Shown here one piece after another: positions 1 through 8,163 of a stretch of 64,000 nucleotides of DNA. The notes beneath the pieces were generated by a model. It was not told the origin of the DNA. It did not search any database and worked only from the letters and a program-made list of their open reading frames with translations. This DNA is from Roseburia_C sp900315735. GTDB lineage: Bacteria; Bacillota; Clostridia; Lachnospirales; Lachnospiraceae. Where the stretch lies: assembly GCA_052118425.1 (NCBI GenBank), contig JBQKHF010000002.1. The stretch is one strand, 5' to 3'. A program made the translations under genes and the position numbers. Numbering within the stretch: position 1 is the first letter of the stretch; each line of letters opens with the position of its first letter.

Positions 1-65
1 AAGCTGTTTTCATCCAGCAAACGGCAAATTCTCTGTTCTGCTAAGTTATTACTTCTGTTGCTCAT
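1..65 (-). CDS. Start of probable biotin-dependent carboxyltransferase subunit (partial)
   Basis: Only the first 21 codons are in the window; the gene continues past base 1. The readable N-terminus is MSNRSNNLAEQRICRLLDEN, then Ser. It resembles the start of acyl-CoA/methylmalonyl-CoA carboxyltransferase (MmdA-like) proteins, where a short helix of the type EQRI..LLDENSF precedes the crotonase-like domain. The ATG at 63-65 is preceded on the minus strand by GGAGG about 7 bases away and, further up, by a good sigma-A promoter (116-144). The gene follows dac in the same direction but has its own promoter. The functional call rests on the N-terminal resemblance only and could be wrong; that a gene starts here is well supported. 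Confidence 0.5.
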   Translation of the reverse strand, partial: MSNRSNNLAEQRICRLLDENS

Positions 66-115
66 CTCTTAGTCCTCCATCTATTTTAGAAAAAATAAAA
101 TTTTTCGCTAGGGTA

Positions 116-144
116 ATTGTAGTACATTGACCAAAACTTTTCAA
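116..144 (-). promoter_or_regulatory. Sigma-A promoter for the partial leftmost gene
   Basis: On the minus strand TTGAAA (139-144) and TACAAT (116-121) are separated by 17 bases. The start codon lies about 50 bases downstream at 65. It sits in the gap after the dac gene, so the leftmost gene can be transcribed independently. Confidence 0.65.
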
Positions 145-206
145 TAGCAAATCGTTAATTTTTTCACAGATTTTACATGTCACATTTTAGGGCTGATTTT
201 CTGGCT

Positions 207-1475
207 TTATAACGAAAAAAGGTCAACCAGTCTGAGGCAGCTGTAGCGGTAATCCCATGCCGGAACACTGTCTTTTAAGACAAGTTCTTCCTCTCTCACC
301 ACCTGCCCGTTCAGCATATACTTAAGGGTTCCAACAGCCGTTCCCTCTTCCACCGGAGCCTTAAGGCTCTGCTTTCTCTCTAATTTAAATTCAATGCATT
401 CGTCCTTACGAAGCAGTATATTTTCTGTCTGTTTCCCAGATGTCCCGCACCAAACCTCTGCCTTCTTAATCCTGCTGTAGTCTTCTGTCTTTGCCCCCCT
501 TATCTCAAGGGGGTATTCTGCTTCCTTTGGGATTTCAAGATCTAATAGATTTACTTTTTCAAACGAATCGATTCCATACTGCATCAGCTGCTTTGTATCC
601 GCCCATTTATAGTTCTTATTATTCGGCCAGCCACAGCCTAACAGTGCCACCACAAAGGTACGGTCATCCCGCCGCAATGCTCCCACATAACAGTATCCGG
701 CGTTGCCTGTAAAACCGGTTTTCCCACTGATTGCGCCATCCATCATTGTAAGAAACCGGTTGTGATTATTACAGTTGTAGCTTCGTGTTCCTTCTATATT
801 AGAAAAGGAATAGGATGGCGTCTGTGTAATTTCAAGAAAAGTCTCTTTCATGGGCGACTCATTGATACAATAACTCATAATCCGGGCAAGGTCTGCTGCT
901 GTCGTTCCGTGAAATCCGTTTTCATCTTCCTTATCCAGTCCGTTTGGTGTAATAAAATAGGTATCCATGCAGCCAAGCTCTGCCGCCTTCTCATTCATCA
1001 AGCCGGCAAATGCCTCCACACTTCCTGCCACATGTTCCGCAATTGCTACTGCCGAATCATTATGGGATTCTAACATCAGGGAAAAACAAAGGTCTTTTAA
1101 TAAAAACTGTTCCCCGCTTGCTCCATTCAGCTGCACATCCGGCTGGGAGGCTGCATAATCCGAAAATGTAACCACTTCATTTAAATCTGCATGCTCTAAG
1201 GTTATGATTAATGTCATAATTTTCGTCGTGCTGGCATTTGCCCGGTGTACATCCTCTTCTTTTCCAAACAAAATACGCCCTGAATCCGCATCCATTAAGC
1301 ATGCAGACAGCGCGTACAAATTCTTTGGTTCTTCGATCTCAATCTCTATTTCATTTTCTTTCTGCGATTCATCTGGATTATCCTGTGGCAGCGGCTCTGC
1401 CGGAATATGATTAAATCCAAGAAATGTAAAAAGCAGAGATAATGCTATTATTTTCTTCCACCGTCTCTTTTTCAT
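207..1475 (-). CDS. D-alanyl-D-alanine carboxypeptidase (PBP5/DacF-like)
   Basis: Secreted serine DD-carboxypeptidase that trims the terminal D-Ala from peptidoglycan pentapeptide stems. The three penicillin-binding motifs are visible: STTK in the ASTTKIM context (SxxK with the acylated Ser), SHN (SxN), and KTG in SGKTGFTGNAGYC. The N-terminus MKKRRWKKIIALSLLFTF is a signal peptide. I chose this internal Met rather than the upstream MYFGAV start because the signal peptide begins here. After the catalytic domain comes a C-terminal beta-rich part like the PBP5 C-terminal domain, ending with a short hydrophobic stretch. It is the last gene of the scpA-scpB-dac group; this arrangement, with dacF-type genes near scpAB, is common in Clostridia. 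A second paralogue lies at 3962-5266. Confidence 0.9.
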   Translation of the reverse strand: MKKRRWKKIIALSLLFTFLGFNHIPAEPLPQDNPDESQKENEIEIEIEEPKNLYALSACLMDADSGRILFGKEEDVHRANASTTKIMTLIITLEHADLNEVVTFSDYAASQPDVQLNGASGEQFLLKDLCFSLMLESHNDSAVAIAEHVAGSVEAFAGLMNEKAAELGCMDTYFITPNGLDKEDENGFHGTTAADLARIMSYCINESPMKETFLEITQTPSYSFSNIEGTRSYNCNNHNRFLTMMDGAISGKTGFTGNAGYCYVGALRRDDRTFVVALLGCGWPNNKNYKWADTKQLMQYGIDSFEKVNLLDLEIPKEAEYPLEIRGAKTEDYSRIKKAEVWCGTSGKQTENILLRKDECIEFKLERKQSLKAPVEEGTAVGTLKYMLNGQVVREEELVLKDSVPAWDYRYSCLRLVDLFSL

Positions 1476-1555
1476 GACCGCTCCGAAATACATTTTCTCT
1501 GCATTCTATTCATTTCTTTCTATGATTATACTTCCACTTACCGGATTTTCGGTTA

Positions 1556-2125
1556 CTACACTTCCAGTTTCATTTCCGCTTCCTGTTCAGCCTGATGTTT
1601 GAATTCTTCCACCTGATCTTCATTCAGCACCGGAAGTTCGTCGATGGAATGTACACCAAAGCTCCGTAAGAATTCTTCCGTTGTACCAAATAACATTGGT
1701 CTGCCCGGAGCATCCAATCTTCCCACTTCATTAACCAGATTATATTCTACCAGTTTGCTTACTGCATGGTCGCAGGATACGCCACGGATTTTTTCAATCT
1801 CTGCCTTGGTAATCGGCTGCTTATAAGCAATGATGGATAAGGTCTCTAACAGTACGTCTGTAAGGACACGTTTCTTCGGCTGTTTGGCAATCCGAATCAG
1901 ATATTCATACATTTCATTCTTCGTACACATCTGATAAGCACCGTCCAGTTCGATAATCTGGATACCTCTTTCTTCCTGCTCATATTTCTGCTGAAGCGCT
2001 TCTATTTTCTTTTTGGTTTCCTGTTTGTCTAATTCAATTGCATTGGCAATTTTATCCAGTTCTACCGATTCCCCCATGGTAAATAAAATTGCTTCTATAA
2101 TTGCTTCATAATTCTTTTCTTCCAT
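1556..2125 (-). CDS. scpB: Segregation and condensation protein B
   Basis: Small acidic winged-helix protein that dimerises and binds ScpA in the SMC-ScpAB condensin, which compacts and helps segregate the chromosome. The sequence has the typical ScpB opening (YEAIIEAILFTMGE) and the conserved segment LETLSIIAYKQPITKAEIEKIRG, followed by the region VGRLDAPGRPMLFGTTEEFL. The start at MEEKNYE is preferred over the Met four codons upstream because GAGG lies a proper distance before it. The length, about 189 aa, is normal. It follows scpA after a short gap, with which it should be cotranscribed from the promoter at 2932-2960. Confidence 0.95.
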   Translation of the reverse strand: MEEKNYEAIIEAILFTMGESVELDKIANAIELDKQETKKKIEALQQKYEQEERGIQIIELDGAYQMCTKNEMYEYLIRIAKQPKKRVLTDVLLETLSIIAYKQPITKAEIEKIRGVSCDHAVSKLVEYNLVNEVGRLDAPGRPMLFGTTEEFLRSFGVHSIDELPVLNEDQVEEFKHQAEQEAEMKLEV

Positions 2126-2148
2126 TACTACCCTCATATAATAAGAGT

Positions 2149-2898
2149 CTAGGCGGCAACCTTGGACTCTATTCTGATATCATCAAATATTTTATCCTGA
2201 TAAATGGTTATCTTGCCCATCTTCATCAACTCAAGCACCGCAAGGAAAGTCACAATAATCTCCATCTTGCCACACTGTGCTTCTAAAAGACTGCGGAAGC
2301 TGAAATGTGGATGTGACATTGCATACTGCTCTAAATATGCCATTTTATCAGAAAGTGATACTTCTTCTTTTTCAATCTTGCCGAATTTGGAACGAACCGG
2401 GTCAATCTTATCTTCCTGCTTACGCATGATGGATTTGAAAATATCATTTAATTTCTTCAATGTGACATCTGCCATCAGTTCCTCTAAATCCACCGGTTCT
2501 TCATAGACAGCTACCTCATCCGGAATGGTCGGCTCTTTAAACATCACCTTTTCTGCATCCATCTGGCGGTCTTTCAATTCATAGGAAATGCATTTATACA
2601 TCTTATATTCCAAAAGCTGTTCTACCAGTTCTGCTCTCGGATCTTCTGCTTCCTCTTCTTCTGTCTCTTTTGCCGGAAGAAGCATCTTTGATTTAATATC
2701 AATCAGTGTGGCTGCCATGACTAAGAACTCACTCATAACATTTAAATCCTGCCGCTTCATTTCCCGGATATACTCCATATACTGATTGGTAATCTCCACG
2801 ATTGGGATATCATAGATATTTACTTTATTTTTATCCAGCAGATGAAGGAGCAAATCTAACGGTCCTTCGAACACCTGCAGCTTTACTGTTAATTCCAT
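2149..2898 (-). CDS. scpA: Segregation and condensation protein A
   Basis: Kleisin subunit of the SMC-ScpAB complex. The N-terminal SMC-binding part has the hallmark FEGPLDLLLHLLDKNKVNIYDIPIVEITNQY, the middle is acidic (EETEEEEAEDPR), and the C-terminal winged-helix segment reads VTFLAVLELMKMGKITIYQ. The length of 249 aa is typical. It is the first gene of the scpA-scpB-dac transcription unit, with its own near-consensus promoter just upstream. Confidence 0.96.
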   Translation of the reverse strand: MELTVKLQVFEGPLDLLLHLLDKNKVNIYDIPIVEITNQYMEYIREMKRQDLNVMSEFLVMAATLIDIKSKMLLPAKETEEEEAEDPRAELVEQLLEYKMYKCISYELKDRQMDAEKVMFKEPTIPDEVAVYEEPVDLEELMADVTLKKLNDIFKSIMRKQEDKIDPVRSKFGKIEKEEVSLSDKMAYLEQYAMSHPHFSFRSLLEAQCGKMEIIVTFLAVLELMKMGKITIYQDKIFDDIRIESKVAA

Positions 2899-2931
2899 TT
2901 CAAAACCTCTCCGTTCTTTCCTAGCAAATCT

Positions 2932-2960
2932 ATTTTAACGGTATCTTTAGAAAAACGCAA
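2932..2960 (-). promoter_or_regulatory. Sigma-A promoter of scpA-scpB-dac
   Basis: On the minus strand TTGCGT (2955-2960), a 17-base spacer, and TAAAAT (2932-2937), about 35 bases before the scpA ATG. The position between divergently unrelated genes fits an operon promoter. Confidence 0.6.
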
Positions 2961-3005
2961 GTGTTTTTACAAGATTTAGTGTTTTCCACAACTTTATACC
3001 ACTAA

Positions 3006-3863
3006 TTAAGCAATATCTTGTGGTTTTATAACCACGAACACAAGTTCTGCCCGGTTAAAGATTCTGATATGAAAGGTATGGGTTCCAAGCCCCCGGCTTA
3101 CGATTACTTTCTTTCCGTCAAACTCAAAGGAGCCGGCATCATATTTCGGAAACCACTGAAACTGCGGAGAAATCAGGCTTCCAACGCCCGGAATCCGTAT
3201 CAGTCCCCCATGATTGTGTCCACAAAGAGTCAAATCCGCTCCCCAGTCTGCATACTCTTTTGCATATCTTGGATTATGTGCTAACAGCACCTGAAAGGCA
3301 TTTTTCTTCTGCTTTGGAAGTGTTTCCTCAAGATAATCTTGTGGAAGCGGCACATCCACTCCTTTTTTATAACAGGACAGTGGAATTTCAAGCCCGGTAA
3401 CTGCCAATTCATCAAAGGCTTCTGTTTCATTATACAGCACATGGATTCCAAGCTCTTTTAATTTCTTTTCATAAGCAAAAAATTTTTCCTGATACTCACT
3501 TTTTCTTACGTGGGCACGGGATTCATGGTTTCCGTAAGAATAATAAACCGGTGCAATCCGGCTTAACTCTGCCAGTACCTTTAAAGCAGTCTCATAAGTT
3601 GCACTTTTCTTGCTGACCACCATATCTCCGGGAATTAAAATCAGATCCGGATGTCCGTTTCTGATTGCATCCAAAAGCCGGGTGTTGTCTTTTCCATACT
3701 GAAAGCCATGCAAATCCGCCAGTACTGCTACCTTATACTCTTTTTGTACTTTACCACTTTTTATTTCATAATCCGTTCTTGTAAACTTTCTTAATTCCTG
3801 CCACTGCCAGATTATGTAAACCAAAATCACACATGCTATTACAGCAATAATTTTTAATAACAT
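3006..3863 (-). CDS. Membrane-anchored metallophosphoesterase (YkuE/YaeI-like)
   Basis: Calcineurin-like phosphoesterase with one N-terminal transmembrane helix (MLLKIIAVIACVILVYIIW), so the enzyme domain probably faces outward. Metal-binding motifs are in the family order: DLHG in VAVLADLHGFQYG, GDMV, GNHES, and GHNHGG. B. subtilis YkuE-like proteins and E. coli YaeI share this build; YaeI hydrolyses UDP-diacylglucosamine-type substrates, but Gram-positive substrates are not settled. It stands alone, divergent from the plus-strand carboxypeptidase at 3962. The class is clear, the substrate is not. Confidence 0.85.
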   Translation of the reverse strand: MLLKIIAVIACVILVYIIWQWQELRKFTRTDYEIKSGKVQKEYKVAVLADLHGFQYGKDNTRLLDAIRNGHPDLILIPGDMVVSKKSATYETALKVLAELSRIAPVYYSYGNHESRAHVRKSEYQEKFFAYEKKLKELGIHVLYNETEAFDELAVTGLEIPLSCYKKGVDVPLPQDYLEETLPKQKKNAFQVLLAHNPRYAKEYADWGADLTLCGHNHGGLIRIPGVGSLISPQFQWFPKYDAGSFEFDGKKVIVSRGLGTHTFHIRIFNRAELVFVVIKPQDIA

Positions 3864-3961
3864 CTTTCACCTCTTTGTGCCGATAAAATAAACCATGCTC
3901 TGTCTGCATATTTCTTTCTCTTCTCTATTAAAATGTAATAGAACATACCGGAGGTATTCTT

Positions 3962-5266
3962 ATGCATACCATTCTTTCTATTTTCATAAGCCTGTCTCTT
4001 CTCAGCCCGACCTTTACACCGATAACTGCATCCTTTCCTGTTCTTACAGAAAACGAAACTCCTACGGAATCCGACAATCCGTCCCCTGATGCTGCTCCTG
4101 ATACTTCCATGCCAGATGCTTCCACTCCGGATGCTTCCACTCCGGATGCTGCTCCCGGTGCATCTGCTCCGGTCGCATCTGCTCCGGTCGCATTATCCGC
4201 ACCCAGTGCTCTTTTAATGGAAGCTTCTACCGGAACCATCATCTATGAAAAGGATGCTCATTCCATCCTGCATCCTGCCAGCATCACAAAAATCATGACA
4301 CTGATTCTGATTTTCGATGCTCTGGACGCGCAAAAAATTGCCTTGGATGATGTTGTCACAGTTTCGGAACATGCAGCAAGCATGGGCGGCTCCCAGGTCT
4401 TCTTAGAACCGGGTGAAACCCAGACCGTCGATACCATGATAAAGTGTATCAGTGTTGCCAGTGCCAATGATGCCTGTGTTGCCATGGCTGAATTCATTGC
4501 CGGTTCGGAAGATGCCTTCGTTGCCCAGATGAACGAGCGGGCTGCCGGTCTTGGTATGAAAGATACAAACTTTGTCAACTGCTGTGGTCTTGACGTTGAC
4601 AATCATATGACCAGTGCCTATGATGTCGCTTTAATGTCCCGGGAATTAATCACAAAATATCCGCAGATACATAACTATTCCACCATCTGGATGGAAAATA
4701 TTACCCATGTCACGAAAAAAGGCTCCTCCGAATTTGGTCTGACCAATACCAATAAACTGATCAAGCAATATGCCTATGCCAACGGGTTAAAAACCGGTTC
4801 CACCGGTCTTGCCAAATACTGTGTCTCAGCCACTGCTGTAAAAGATGACATTGAACTCATCGCAGTTATCATGGCTGCCCCGGACTATAAAGTGCGTTTT
4901 GCAGATGCTTCTGCCCTTTTAGACTATGGCTTTTCCGTATGCCGCCTCTATCAGGATACCACACCGCCCGCTCTGCCGGAATTGCCTGTACGGGGTGGCA
5001 CCGATAAAAAAGTCCATCTTTTCTATGAAGGAAACTTTTCTTTCCTTGATACTGCTGGAAATGACTTAAGCCTTATCGAAAGAAACCTCTCTCTTCCGGA
5101 AGAAACAGAAGCTCCGGTTACACAGGGGAAAGAAGCCGGGACTCTTCACTATACATTAAATGGAAAAGAAATCGGTTCTATCCGGGTCTTATATGATACC
5201 AGCATCCCGAAAGCTACTTATCAGGACTATTTTCACGAAACCCTTACTTATTTTTTCTCCCTGTAA
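3962..5266 (+). CDS. D-alanyl-D-alanine carboxypeptidase with Pro/Asp/Ala-rich linker
   Basis: Second PBP5-type DD-carboxypeptidase of the window, on the opposite strand. The signal peptide MHTILSIFISLSLLSP is followed by a low-complexity linker of PDAST- and ASAPV-type units at about residues 40-80, then the catalytic domain. Motifs are SITK in HPASITKIM, SAN in SVASANDAC, and KTG in GLKTGSTGLAKYC. The RBS is GGAGG before ATG at 3962. The linker DNA (about 4090-4190) is a short direct repeat, so linker length probably varies between strains. The repeated linker likely acts as a spacer between membrane/wall and enzyme. It converges with cardiolipin synthase, which ends 49 bases beyond its stop. 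Confidence 0.9.
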   Translation: MHTILSIFISLSLLSPTFTPITASFPVLTENETPTESDNPSPDAAPDTSMPDASTPDASTPDAAPGASAPVASAPVALSAPSALLMEASTGTIIYEKDAHSILHPASITKIMTLILIFDALDAQKIALDDVVTVSEHAASMGGSQVFLEPGETQTVDTMIKCISVASANDACVAMAEFIAGSEDAFVAQMNERAAGLGMKDTNFVNCCGLDVDNHMTSAYDVALMSRELITKYPQIHNYSTIWMENITHVTKKGSSEFGLTNTNKLIKQYAYANGLKTGSTGLAKYCVSATAVKDDIELIAVIMAAPDYKVRFADASALLDYGFSVCRLYQDTTPPALPELPVRGGTDKKVHLFYEGNFSFLDTAGNDLSLIERNLSLPEETEAPVTQGKEAGTLHYTLNGKEIGSIRVLYDTSIPKATYQDYFHETLTYFFSL

Positions 5267-5314
5267 AACTTTCCGCTCCTGCAGAAACTGTTACCACTGG
5301 CAGAAGTTAGTAGC

Positions 5315-6850
5315 CTACAAAAGCGGAGCCAGCAGACGCAGACAGGTCTGTACAATTCGTACTCCCACAAATCTGTGTTTGCAGAATTCCAAATCAATCT
5401 GCTGTGACTGCTCGATTACCGCAAGTGTATCTTCTTTTAACTGCTGTACCGCCTCGGTCTTATAGCACCAGACTCCACATTCAAAATGCAGATACATACT
5501 GCGGTAATCCAGATTGATGCTTCCAACAGTTGCAATTTTATTATCACAGACAAAGCTCTTGGCATGAATAAATCCCGGTGTATACTGATAAATTTTTACA
5601 CCGCTTTCAATAAGAACACCATAATCTGCCTGCGTCAGAAGATATACAAATTTCTTATCCGGAATACCCGGTGTCACAATCCGCACATCCACTCCGCGTT
5701 TTGCTGCATTCTGAAGGCTCACTAACATTTCGTGGTCAATAATCAGATACGGTGTGAAAATGTAGACATAGTTCTGTGCTGAATTAATAATATTCATGTA
5801 TACATTTTCACCGGTATTTTCATGGTCTAACGGTGTGTCACTATATGGCTGCACATATCCAACAGATGGAATCTTTGCCACGTAGTCTGCATCCGGCCGG
5901 AACTTCTCATAATCTTCTGTAGAATTTAAAATATAATTCCACATTTCAAGAAACATGCAGGTAAAGCTCCATACAGCAGCACCCTTCATGCGGATTCCGG
6001 TATCCTTCCAGTATCCAAAACGTTCAATTTCATTGATATATTCATCCGCAATATTGATTCCGCCGGTAAATGCAACATTTCCATCAATTACAAGAATTTT
6101 TCTGTGGTCACGGTTATTCATAATAACTGCAAGTCTTGCCCGAAGAGGATTAAATGCTGCGCACTTGATTCCGATTTTCTGCAATTCTTTATAGAAATTA
6201 TTCGGCAACGTAGTAATGCATCCTACATCATCATAAATCAGACGTACCTCTACGCCCTGCTCTACCTTTTCCTTCAAAAGCTGAATCAGCTCCCGGAACA
6301 TCTTTCCATCATCCAAAATAAAATATTCCAGGAAAATAAATTTTTCTGCTTTCCGGATTTCCTCTAACATTGCCGGAAACATTTCTTCTCCGGAAACATA
6401 ATAATTGGTCGTGGTATGCTCATAAACCGGAAAATGTGCCCAGTCACTGATATATGCCGACTGTCCAGCGGCAACCGGATCTTCTTCTGCCAGCCGTTCT
6501 CTGCATGCTTTATCTTCTGTAAGAAGCGGTTCTACTTCCTCATTTACGCGGTTCATTTTCTCTCTGGTCTTTCTGGTAAGCTCCGGTCTTCCAAATACCA
6601 CATACAACAGCAGTCCGAGCAGCGGGAACATCAGAATAATAAATACCCATGCCAGCCGATATGCCGGATTCATCCTTCGATTTACAACGAATAAAGCTAC
6701 GATGAATGCAAGTATATTGAGAATCAGGTTGATGTAAGTAGACATTTTACCAACTTCTAACAGCAGATAAAACAAATATCCAAACTGAAGTAAAATAAGT
6801 AAAACTGTGATAAAAAGTCTGCTGATTAAAACTTTAAATATTTTCTTCAC
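5315..6850 (-). CDS. cls: Cardiolipin synthase (PLD family)
   Basis: Membrane enzyme that joins two phosphatidylglycerols into cardiolipin. Two N-terminal transmembrane helices (SRLFITVLLILLQFGYLFYLLL is replaced here by positions 8-60 of the mature frame) precede two phospholipase D HKD motifs: HRKILVID and HAKSFVCD, each followed by a Gly-Ser/Gly-Gly-Asn type context (TGGINIADEY and GSINLDYRS). I place the start at GTG 6848-6850 (VKKIFKVLI) because GGAGGG lies six bases upstream; the longer frame opening with MISGRKCG has no good RBS and would put a polar tail before the first membrane helix. The length of about 511 aa is normal for Firmicutes Cls. Confidence 0.93.
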   Translation of the reverse strand: MKKIFKVLISRLFITVLLILLQFGYLFYLLLEVGKMSTYINLILNILAFIVALFVVNRRMNPAYRLAWVFIILMFPLLGLLLYVVFGRPELTRKTREKMNRVNEEVEPLLTEDKACRERLAEEDPVAAGQSAYISDWAHFPVYEHTTTNYYVSGEEMFPAMLEEIRKAEKFIFLEYFILDDGKMFRELIQLLKEKVEQGVEVRLIYDDVGCITTLPNNFYKELQKIGIKCAAFNPLRARLAVIMNNRDHRKILVIDGNVAFTGGINIADEYINEIERFGYWKDTGIRMKGAAVWSFTCMFLEMWNYILNSTEDYEKFRPDADYVAKIPSVGYVQPYSDTPLDHENTGENVYMNIINSAQNYVYIFTPYLIIDHEMLVSLQNAAKRGVDVRIVTPGIPDKKFVYLLTQADYGVLIESGVKIYQYTPGFIHAKSFVCDNKIATVGSINLDYRSMYLHFECGVWCYKTEAVQQLKEDTLAVIEQSQQIDLEFCKHRFVGVRIVQTCLRLLAPLL

Positions 6851-7010
6851 CTTATTCCCTCCTCTTTCTTTTCTACCCCTTATTTTATGCGTATTCCTCA
6901 TTCTACCGCATTTTCTCCCAGAAATCAAATATCCGGTGCATTCCTTTCCCTCAGTCTCTTTTCCTCTGTCTCTTTCTCTCTGCTTTTTATCTCCTCCGGA
7001 TTCTTTTCCT

Positions 7011-7901
7011 TTATCGAATCAGCCTCATGACATCCAGTCTTCCCCACCCCTGTGCATGTTTTGATTTTCCGGTATCCACACAAGTCTCATAAAGCCGCAG
7101 TTTTACCTCTGCCGGTTCAAGATTCGGATATCGGTTCAAAAGCACCGCCACGGCTCCTGCCACAACCGGTGTTGCCATGGACGTGCCACTCTTTATTTCA
7201 TAGCCATTTCCTACCCGCTTACAACTGACAATAGCAGTTCCCGGAGCCACTACTTCCGGTTTCATAATGCAGGCTTCCGTGGGGCCTCTTCCGCTATATC
7301 CCCGCATCAGCCCCAGATTTCTTACTTCTCCTTCCTCATCATCACTGCTGCCTACCGTAATAATTTTCCGGCACAACCCCGGTATCGTGATACTTTTATC
7401 CTTCGGACCATTATTTCCGGCAGCAGCAACTACAACAATCCCGGCATCCCAGACCGCTTCAATTGCGGCTAACAATTCCTCCTGCTCTTCCCTTCTGGCT
7501 GAGGAAAGCATTCCTACGGAAATATTTAAGATTCTTATATTCATTTTCTCATAATTTGCAATCAGCCATTTTAATGCAGATACCACCAGTCGGGTATTTC
7601 CTTTTCCCATGCGGTCTAATACTTTCATCGAAAATATCTGTGCACCCGGTGCCATTCCCCGGTAACGTCCATGGGAAGCAAAACCGGAACCTGCAATAAT
7701 TCCGGAAACATGGGTTCCATGACCATTATCATCATAAGGCATCTTCTTTTCGCCTACATAATCACGAAATCCACAGATTCGTTGTCCAAAATCAATATGT
7801 GTTCCAATCCCTGTATCCATCACAGCTACAGTGACATTATTTCCAATATATCCTAGTTTATGAGCTTCATTAGCCCTTGTAATCTGCCTGACCCGTTCCA
7901 T
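7011..7901 (-). CDS. Subtilisin-like serine protease (S8), probably intracellular
   Basis: Compact S8 peptidase of 296 aa. The catalytic triad is visible: Asp29 in VAVMDTGIG, His61 in DDNGHGTHVSG, and Ser in SGTSMATPVVAGA. The oxyanion Asn lies in AAAGNNGP. There is no signal peptide and almost no propeptide, only about 20 residues before the first strand, so it resembles intracellular subtilisins rather than secreted ones. It stands alone between cls and pnp. Its target is unknown; intracellular S8 proteases of spore formers are linked to general turnover. Family assignment is secure. Confidence 0.92.
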   Translation of the reverse strand: MERVRQITRANEAHKLGYIGNNVTVAVMDTGIGTHIDFGQRICGFRDYVGEKKMPYDDNGHGTHVSGIIAGSGFASHGRYRGMAPGAQIFSMKVLDRMGKGNTRLVVSALKWLIANYEKMNIRILNISVGMLSSARREEQEELLAAIEAVWDAGIVVVAAAGNNGPKDKSITIPGLCRKIITVGSSDDEEGEVRNLGLMRGYSGRGPTEACIMKPEVVAPGTAIVSCKRVGNGYEIKSGTSMATPVVAGAVAVLLNRYPNLEPAEVKLRLYETCVDTGKSKHAQGWGRLDVMRLIR

Positions 7902-8030
7902 ACTGCACCATTTTATGTTTTCTTATAATATATGCAGTGCCATATTTTTGACCACCGGCAGAACCTTACGGATGTCCGAAAATGTATGTTTCTTACATGA
8001 TATCTGATAAAAACAGATCTGATAGAACCA

Positions 8031-8072
8031 GAACTACGAGAAACACGCTTTGCGACTTTCTCACACAAAAAA
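8031..8072 (-). repeat. Dispersed intergenic repeat, copy A (downstream of pnp terminator)
   Basis: On the plus strand this reads GAACTACGAGAAACACGCTT followed by TGCGACTTTCTCACAC and an A-run. Closely related segments occur at 25545-25582 and 41031-41075. In the minus orientation each copy begins directly after the U-tract of a terminator or terminator-like hairpin; here it is the pnp terminator. Confidence 0.6.
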
Positions 8073-8114
8073 GGCGTATACCCCTGTGGATTCTCATCCA
8101 CAAAAGCATACGCC
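8073..8114 (-). terminator. Rho-independent terminator of pnp
   Basis: A 42-base hairpin lies after the pnp stop. On the minus strand GGCGTATG pairs with the matching arm CATACGCC-type sequence around an inner TGTGGAT/ATCCACA stem with a four-base loop, and is followed by six T. The arms enclose small internal loops. Confidence 0.85.
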
Positions 8115-8163
8115 TCTTTTCATTAATGCGAACAGCGAAAAATCGCATATCACGAATCTGCAA

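Noticed and set aside
3928..4242. Minus-strand Gly/Ala/Val-rich ORF opposite the second carboxypeptidase
   Set aside because: Antisense of the repeat linker and signal peptide region; no RBS and no family resemblance.
7913..8101. 62-codon minus-strand ORF between the subtilase and pnp
   Set aside because: It runs through the pnp terminator and repeat copy A, has no RBS, and its translation is the repeat read in frame.
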